Assembly: GCF_042658845.1 (NCBI RefSeq)
Contig: NZ_JBHSRI010000025.1
Location: forward strand, 496,001 to 560,000
Direction of reading: 5' to 3'
Origin: Paenisporosarcina macmurdoensis
GTDB taxonomy: Bacteria; Bacillota; Bacilli; Bacillales_A; Planococcaceae
Length of the DNA stretch: 64,000 bases
This document shows, piece after piece, positions 59,205 to 64,000 of this stretch. Position numbers and translations under genes: made by a program. Each line of letters starts with the position of its first letter. Within the stretch, counting starts at the first letter, position 1. The notes below the pieces were generated by a model. The model did no database searches. It saw only the letters and a list, made by a program, of their open reading frames with translations, and was not told where the DNA came from.

Positions 59205-60251
59205 GTGGTAATAGGAAGTGTAGGAATAGGAAACTTCCAAACAGAGTCAGGAGAACTGCTCGAACAAGTCGAACTTTCATATGAATCGTTTGGTCCATCA
59301 GATGCACCTGTAATTCTAATTTGCCATGCTTTAACTGGAAATCAATATGCAACCGGAACTCCGGAAAAACCCGGATGGTGGAGCGGGTTAATTGGAGCAG
59401 GGAAAATAATTGATACAAATGTATTTCAAGTAATTACGTGGAATGTTCTGGGTGGTTGTTCAGGTTCAACTGGTCCATCAACGATTAACCCCACAACCGG
59501 TGAATCATATCGCGCGTCCTTCCCAACTATTACAATTCGAGATATGGTCCATGCTGAAAAACAGGGATTACTCGCATTGGGAATTGATAGACTCCATGCA
59601 GTAATTGGGGGTTCACTTGGTGGCATGCGCGTTCTAGAGTGGGGGCTCCTTTACCCAAAAGATATGGATGTACTGGTTCCTTTAGCAGTTACTCCTTATC
59701 TAAGTGATACAGGAATTGCCTTTAACTATATTGGTATCCATGCAATCGAAACAGATGCAAACTATTGCAATGGAAACTATATGTGTTCTTCACATATCAA
59801 AGGGTTTGAAACAGCACGTATGGCCGGGTTAGTTACTTATCGTAGCGAACAATTACATAAAGACCGTTTTGCTCGAAAAACCACAAGTACTGGTTTGTTT
59901 GAAATTGAATCCTATATGAAATATCAAGGAACTAAACTAACAAACCGTTTTGATGCCAATAGCTACCTTACACTGTTAAGAGCTATGAATACACATGATA
60001 TAGGAAGAGATAGAGGCGGAATTGAACAAGCAGCTAAGAAATATGAGGCAAAAGTTATCGCTATAGCATTCACGCATGACTTACTTTATCCGCCTGAGGA
60101 CGTGCATTCTTTTACAAAACTAATTCCTAATCGTCAATTTTACTTGGTGAACACGAAATTCGGTCATGATGGATTTTTAGCCGAATTTGATAATTGGGGT
60201 GCTCTATTAACGGATCATTTAAGGGCTAAAGAATGGCAAAATATTAAGTGA
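59205..60251 (+). CDS. metX: Homoserine O-acetyltransferase
   Basis: 348 residues, alpha/beta hydrolase fold. ICHALTGNQYATG near residue 48, the nucleophile elbow GGSLGGMRVLEW with Ser, and the late Asp and His (FTHDLLYPPEDV, KFGHDGFLAEFD). It acetylates homoserine with acetyl-CoA, feeding MetY. Starts at GTG, 8 bases after GGAGGTGAG. Second gene of the SAM-controlled operon. A succinyl donor cannot be ruled out from sequence alone. Confidence 0.94.
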   Translation: MVIGSVGIGNFQTESGELLEQVELSYESFGPSDAPVILICHALTGNQYATGTPEKPGWWSGLIGAGKIIDTNVFQVITWNVLGGCSGSTGPSTINPTTGESYRASFPTITIRDMVHAEKQGLLALGIDRLHAVIGGSLGGMRVLEWGLLYPKDMDVLVPLAVTPYLSDTGIAFNYIGIHAIETDANYCNGNYMCSSHIKGFETARMAGLVTYRSEQLHKDRFARKTTSTGLFEIESYMKYQGTKLTNRFDANSYLTLLRAMNTHDIGRDRGGIEQAAKKYEAKVIAIAFTHDLLYPPEDVHSFTKLIPNRQFYLVNTKFGHDGFLAEFDNWGALLTDHLRAKEWQNIK

Positions 60252-60889
60252 CGCTCTGACTTTGCGGACTAACGATCCTATTGTAAAGTGAGAGATAGTC
60301 TAGTATAAGAGTTTACAATAAAATATAGACATAAAGGCATGATGCCAATTACTCAAATGAATTACATTATTAAAAGAATGCTATTGGATAAAGATTGGTA
60401 AATAGTTAACTTTGGTAAAAACAAAATAGATCCTATAACTTGTCATTGGAAGCCGCTAAATTCTCTCTATACATAGAGAATTTAGTGGTTTTTATTTATG
60501 AAATAACATGACAAAATGTTGATTAGTTTAATTTAAATCATTGATTATCCTAATATCAGTTTAATTGGAAATCAGTGGAAAAAATAAAGAATCAATAGTC
60601 CCGACTTTTAACATATAAAGGATATATACAGGTTAATATGAATTGTTTTGTGTTAAAAATAATCATTATTACGTTAATTAAATTAATTTCCCATTATATA
60701 GGAAGAAATAAGTGCACATAAATAGGTTTATAGACACGGTGCAAAGGAACTAATGCAACTATTTGCTGGGTAAGCAACTTTGACAATAGAGGAAGGTAAT
60801 GGTAAATGTTAAGTGTTATTATTGTAATATTTTGAAGTGTTTTGCCTGAATAGGTATTTTTATACCATGTTGAAATGAGGAATCGTGAA
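60252..60889. other. Gene-free AT-rich stretch before the Tad locus
   Basis: About 640 bases with no credible gene. It holds a terminator at 60453-60495 and, beyond it, very AT-rich sequence (for example around 60500-60700) that must contain the promoter of the cpaB operon. I see no repeat family of the window in it. Confidence 0.6.
60453..60495 (+). terminator. Rho-independent terminator
   Basis: CCGCTAAATTCTCT pairs with AGAGAATTTAGTGG and is followed by TTTTTATTT. It lies about 200 bases after metX and is the first terminator past it. Confidence 0.85.
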
Positions 60890-61600
60890 ATGTTAGAGGC
60901 GAAAAGAAGAGCGGCCATATTTTTTATTTTGGCATTTATCTTAGCATCAGCTACTGGTTATATGGTGCTACAAAAAGTTAAAGACTTAAATTCGGATTTA
61001 GGGGCAATGACAAAGATTTATGTAGCAAAAGCGGATATTCCATCAAGGACAGTTATTCAAAAGAATCAAATGACTGTAATGGAGTTACCTAATAAGTTTG
61101 TTACGGATTCGCACATTACCTCTTTTAGTGACTTGGAATCTCAAGTATCCGTCGTCCCTCTTTCGAAAGGTGACATGATTACGCAAAATATGATTAAACC
61201 CGCCTCCAATCTACAAAATGAGAACAATAGATTAGTAACTTTACATCGTACGGATAAAGTACAATTCGATCAAGTAATCGAAGCGTTAGACCGAGTAGAT
61301 ATTATTGTATCAACTGATAATAAAGGAGAGCGTAATACCTCTGTTTTCATGAAAGATGTCGTCGTCCGCTTTTCTCAAGGGTCTGGTGAAAAATTTGCGG
61401 GTGTTGCAGTCGAAGTGACGGCTGAACAGGCTCCAAAATTGATACATATGCAAAATTATGCAGATCACATTCGAATTTTAAAAGCTAATGTGGGTCAAAA
61501 TAGTGTCCCTTCCGAAGAAACTGAAGATCAAGCCGCACTAGTGGAAGAACCTGCGGAGACGAAAGTCGAAAAAGAACCGGTAGTTACAACACCTGAATAA
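60890..61600 (+). CDS. cpaB: Flp/Tad pilus assembly protein CpaB (SAF domain)
   Basis: 236 residues: a basic start, one membrane helix (~7-26), a SAF domain (VAKADIPSRTVIQKNQMTVMELPNKFV, then SVVPLSKGDMITQNMI) and an acidic disordered tail (EETEDQAALVEEPAETKVEKE). CpaB acts outside the membrane in pilus assembly. GAGGAATC precedes the ATG at 60890. CpaE-like and CpaF genes follow on the same strand, which supports the name. Confidence 0.85.
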   Translation: MLEAKRRAAIFFILAFILASATGYMVLQKVKDLNSDLGAMTKIYVAKADIPSRTVIQKNQMTVMELPNKFVTDSHITSFSDLESQVSVVPLSKGDMITQNMIKPASNLQNENNRLVTLHRTDKVQFDQVIEALDRVDIIVSTDNKGERNTSVFMKDVVVRFSQGSGEKFAGVAVEVTAEQAPKLIHMQNYADHIRILKANVGQNSVPSEETEDQAALVEEPAETKVEKEPVVTTPE

Positions 61601-61659
61601 AATGCTATTCGCATAGTAGCCTAGACTTTGGACAGTAAGATGGAAAAGAGGTTGAAGTG

Positions 61660-62817
61660 ATGGAATCATCCGCAAATATATTAATTGTTAGTGAATTACA
61701 ACAAAATACATCGCAGTTAAAGACAATTGCTGAGAGTTTTTCAAATGAAGTAACAAGTGTGAATTATTCAGATGCAATTCGAGAGATGAACCGAGAAACA
61801 CGTGACATTGTCATAGTCTCCCAATCGGAAACTGAGGCATCTGTAGAATTAGTCCAATCAATTCGTATGGTCAATCCAGCGTGCCTTCTATTATTTGTAG
61901 CAAATGCTTCTGATTTTACGTTACTTCGAAATATTATCCGTTCAGGAGCAGATGAATTTTTTGTCTTTCCGGATGAAACTAGTTTGTTCACAAGTAGGTT
62001 CCCTACAATCGTCAAGAATTATGAAATCAAAAAAAATTCAATGGAAGAAGCAGCTGTAACGTACGGTCGTAATCGAGGACAAATTCTTTCTTTCTATAGT
62101 GGAAAAGGAGGAAGTGGTCGTACGTTAATCGCTTCTTCAGTTGCACAAACCTTAAAACTCGAGTCCACAGCAGAAGTGATCCTAATTGACTTAAACACTC
62201 AGTATGGTGGCATTGAAAATGTATTCTCTATCGAATCGAATCGGTCACTAGCCGATCTAATGCCAGTAGTTGAAGAACTGAATGAAAGCCATATTAGAAA
62301 TGTTGCGGAGACTCAGCAAGACTCTAAATTAGAAATATTAATTAGTCCTTGTGATGCGGAGGTTGCGGAATTAATTGGCGAAGAGTTTATCGCTAAATTA
62401 ATTCGGACATGCCGACGATCCTTTGATTACGTGCTGATTGATTTACCAAGTCATATGAATGCTCAAGTCGTTACGGCACTTGAAGAATCGGACAAAATAT
62501 TTTATATATTATCACCTGATACATCTGCGATGAAGACTTTAAAGCAATTTGAGACGCTAAGCTCTAGATTAGGTATTCATTTAGCGAATCGCATGGAAAT
62601 CGTACTGAATGAAATTGCGAAGGAAAATGAAGTACAACAAACTGATTTGAAAAATGTCTTGAGATTTCCAATCGCGGCTTCGATTCGCAGGGATATAAAA
62701 GGACTGCAACCTTATATAAATAAAGGGATGCCAGTAAGAACAATCCAAAAAGAACGTAAACTAATTCTTTTTGCAAAAGATATTAGGAAATTCTCGCGAG
62801 ATTTATTAAAGCAATAG
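61660..62817 (+). CDS. CpaE/TadZ-like pilus localisation ATPase
   Basis: 385 residues. Residues ~1-130 form a receiver-like domain (ILIVSELQQNTSQLKTIAESF) without the full phosphorylation site; the rest is a ParA/MinD-type ATPase with a deviant Walker A FYSGKGGSGRT around residue 143-153 and VILIDLNTQYGG, then FDYVLIDLPSHM. Such proteins place the Tad secretion machine. AGAGGTTGAAGTG precedes the ATG. It follows cpaB by 59 bases and cpaF starts 13 bases after it. Confidence 0.85.
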   Translation: MESSANILIVSELQQNTSQLKTIAESFSNEVTSVNYSDAIREMNRETRDIVIVSQSETEASVELVQSIRMVNPACLLLFVANASDFTLLRNIIRSGADEFFVFPDETSLFTSRFPTIVKNYEIKKNSMEEAAVTYGRNRGQILSFYSGKGGSGRTLIASSVAQTLKLESTAEVILIDLNTQYGGIENVFSIESNRSLADLMPVVEELNESHIRNVAETQQDSKLEILISPCDAEVAELIGEEFIAKLIRTCRRSFDYVLIDLPSHMNAQVVTALEESDKIFYILSPDTSAMKTLKQFETLSSRLGIHLANRMEIVLNEIAKENEVQQTDLKNVLRFPIAASIRRDIKGLQPYINKGMPVRTIQKERKLILFAKDIRKFSRDLLKQ

Positions 62818-62830
62818 GAGGTGAAGAGGA

Positions 62831-64000
62831 TTGAGTTCACTGTTTGTAAAAAGAAAAGAGAAGCTACTTGTACAGAAAAAGCCCTCCTCTTATGAATATG
62901 AAAACCACCTCGTCGATGAATTAGTAGAGCATTACAAGGCTCGATTATTAAGAGATACGAATTTAGAAGCATTAACAAAATTGTCTTCTGGAGAAATGCG
63001 ATTGCGTATAGAGCAATATGTCTCAACCTTTATGTCTGAAGAGAAAGTAATTATATCAAGACATGATAAAGAGCTGCTGATTACAAGAATTCTTGATGAA
63101 TCCGTTGGTTTTGGTCCATTAGAGCCGCTCATAAATGATCCAGAAATCACGGAGATTCTTATTAATGGCTATCAAGAAGTATATGTTGAGCGCAGAGGTA
63201 AGTTAGCAAAAATTCATATCTCATTCAGGAGTGATGAGCATGTTCGACACATCGTTGATCGAATAGTAGCTCCTTTAGGGCGACGTATAGATGAGAGTTC
63301 TCCAATGGTAGATGCTAGATTACCTGATGGAAGTCGGGTAAATGCAGTCATATCCCCAATTAGTTTATCAGGCACTTTAGTATCCATACGAAAATTCAGA
63401 GCAGATCCATTTAAACTGGAGGATCTAATTGAATTCAACTCTTTAGATGTATCAATGGCTACATTTTTAGATGGCATTGTCCGAGCAAAAATGAATACCT
63501 TGATAAGTGGCGGAACTGGTTCTGGTAAAACCACCTTATTAAATGTTATTGCAACATCAATACCAGAAGGTGAACGAGTTATTACTATAGAAGATTCTGC
63601 TGAACTTAGACTCGATCGACCCAATGTTGTTGGAATGGAAGCAAGGACAGCAAATGTGGAAGGTAAAGGGGAAGTTAGCATTCGTAACTTAGTGCGAAAC
63701 GCTTTACGTATGAGACCTGACCGAATCATTGTCGGTGAAGTTCGAAGTGGAGAAGCATTTGATATGTTACAAGCGATGAACACGGGTCATGAAGGTTCGA
63801 TAACAACTGTCCATGCAAACAACGCTGATGATGCATTAAGACGTGTCGAGTCAATGGTCATCATGGCAGGAATGGATTTGCCTTCTACAATCATACGTGA
63901 ATATATTGCAGGGGCCTTAGACATTATTATCCAAGCTACACGATTGACAGATGGAACGCGTAAAATCGTTTCTATCTCTGAAGTTCAAAAAAATGATGGC
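62831..64000 (+). CDS. cpaF: Tad pilus secretion ATPase CpaF/TadA (partial, cut by window end)
   Basis: Open from a TTG at 62831 (8 bases after GGAGGTGAAG) to the window end, 390 codons without a stop. An N-terminal helical part (~1-90) leads to FGPLEPLINDPEITEILINGY and the secretion ATPase core: Walker A SGGTGSGKTTLLN at ~226-237, the Asp box TIEDSAEL, and the His box TGHEGSITTVHAN. CpaF powers Tad pilus or related type IV secretion. More tad genes should follow beyond the edge. Confidence 0.93.
   Translation, partial: MSSLFVKRKEKLLVQKKPSSYEYENHLVDELVEHYKARLLRDTNLEALTKLSSGEMRLRIEQYVSTFMSEEKVIISRHDKELLITRILDESVGFGPLEPLINDPEITEILINGYQEVYVERRGKLAKIHISFRSDEHVRHIVDRIVAPLGRRIDESSPMVDARLPDGSRVNAVISPISLSGTLVSIRKFRADPFKLEDLIEFNSLDVSMATFLDGIVRAKMNTLISGGTGSGKTTLLNVIATSIPEGERVITIEDSAELRLDRPNVVGMEARTANVEGKGEVSIRNLVRNALRMRPDRIIVGEVRSGEAFDMLQAMNTGHEGSITTVHANNADDALRRVESMVIMAGMDLPSTIIREYIAGALDIIIQATRLTDGTRKIVSISEVQKNDG

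Overview
The window looks like a chromosomal segment of a low-GC Gram-positive of the order Bacillales, most likely Planococcaceae (Sporosarcina, Paenisporosarcina or Psychrobacillus relatives). Support: strong AGGAGG-type ribosome sites with frequent TTG and GTG starts, many U-tailed hairpin terminators, a bacillithiol-type YtxJ protein, an S-box riboswitch, Fur and Zur boxes of the Bacillus type, and gene families typical of that group (RsbR, DUF1499, DUF2254, DUF3243, PlsY, peptidase T). I see no rRNA, tRNA, prophage, transposase or cas gene. Genus-level assignment is inference.

Layout. 1-7.2 kb: tail of an unknown gene, a TauABC/SsuABC-like ABC importer, a LytTR response regulator with two histidine kinases, then two 21-bp repeat arrays. 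7.2-12 kb: an ArsR-SRPBCC regulator operon facing a circularly permuted ATP-grasp gene coupled to an alpha-E/transglutaminase fusion. 12-21.8 kb: a TPR-GGDEF protein, then a tightly packed operon of membrane-anchored MsrAB, a YnjB-C-C-D ABC importer, a CDP-alcohol phosphatidyltransferase, a mercuric-reductase-like flavoprotein, a TVP38 membrane protein and a DUF1499 protein. 21.8-31.3 kb: mostly single genes (DegV, DUF1295, YtxJ, RsbR-like, GNATs, GIY-YIG), an XRE-type protein whose body is a degenerate F1-ATPase beta subunit, an ECF sigma/anti-sigma pair next to a truncated VOC gene, and a PadR/DUF1129 pair. 31.4-35.5 kb: an autoregulated-looking operon of a TyrR-like regulator, a class III aminotransferase and a YjiH carrier. 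36-48 kb: housekeeping and accessory singletons. 48-53.4 kb: an iron locus (two FhuF-like reductases, a siderophore ATPase, two Fur boxes, a candidate Fur-controlled small RNA) wrapped around a 2-kb repeat field. 53.4-60.3 kb: drug exporter and pepT, a zinc-free L33 gene behind a Zur box, plsY, and S-box-controlled metY-metX. 60.9-64 kb: start of a Tad pilus locus (cpaB, cpaE-like, cpaF, cut by the window end).

How parts fit together: the msrAB-ynj-flavoprotein operon looks like an envelope redox and transport module; Fur appears to control siderophore ATPase, both reductases and a C-rich small RNA; Zur and SAM control zinc-sparing translation and methionine synthesis.

Most unusual items: (1) a family of intergenic arrays whose units repeat at exactly 21 bp but whose 9-13-nt core differs from locus to locus; (2) the HTH-F1beta fusion with a destroyed P-loop; (3) the FsrA-like Fur-controlled RNA; (4) the composite repeat field between two FhuF paralogues. 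All calls are from reading the sequence only; no database search was run.
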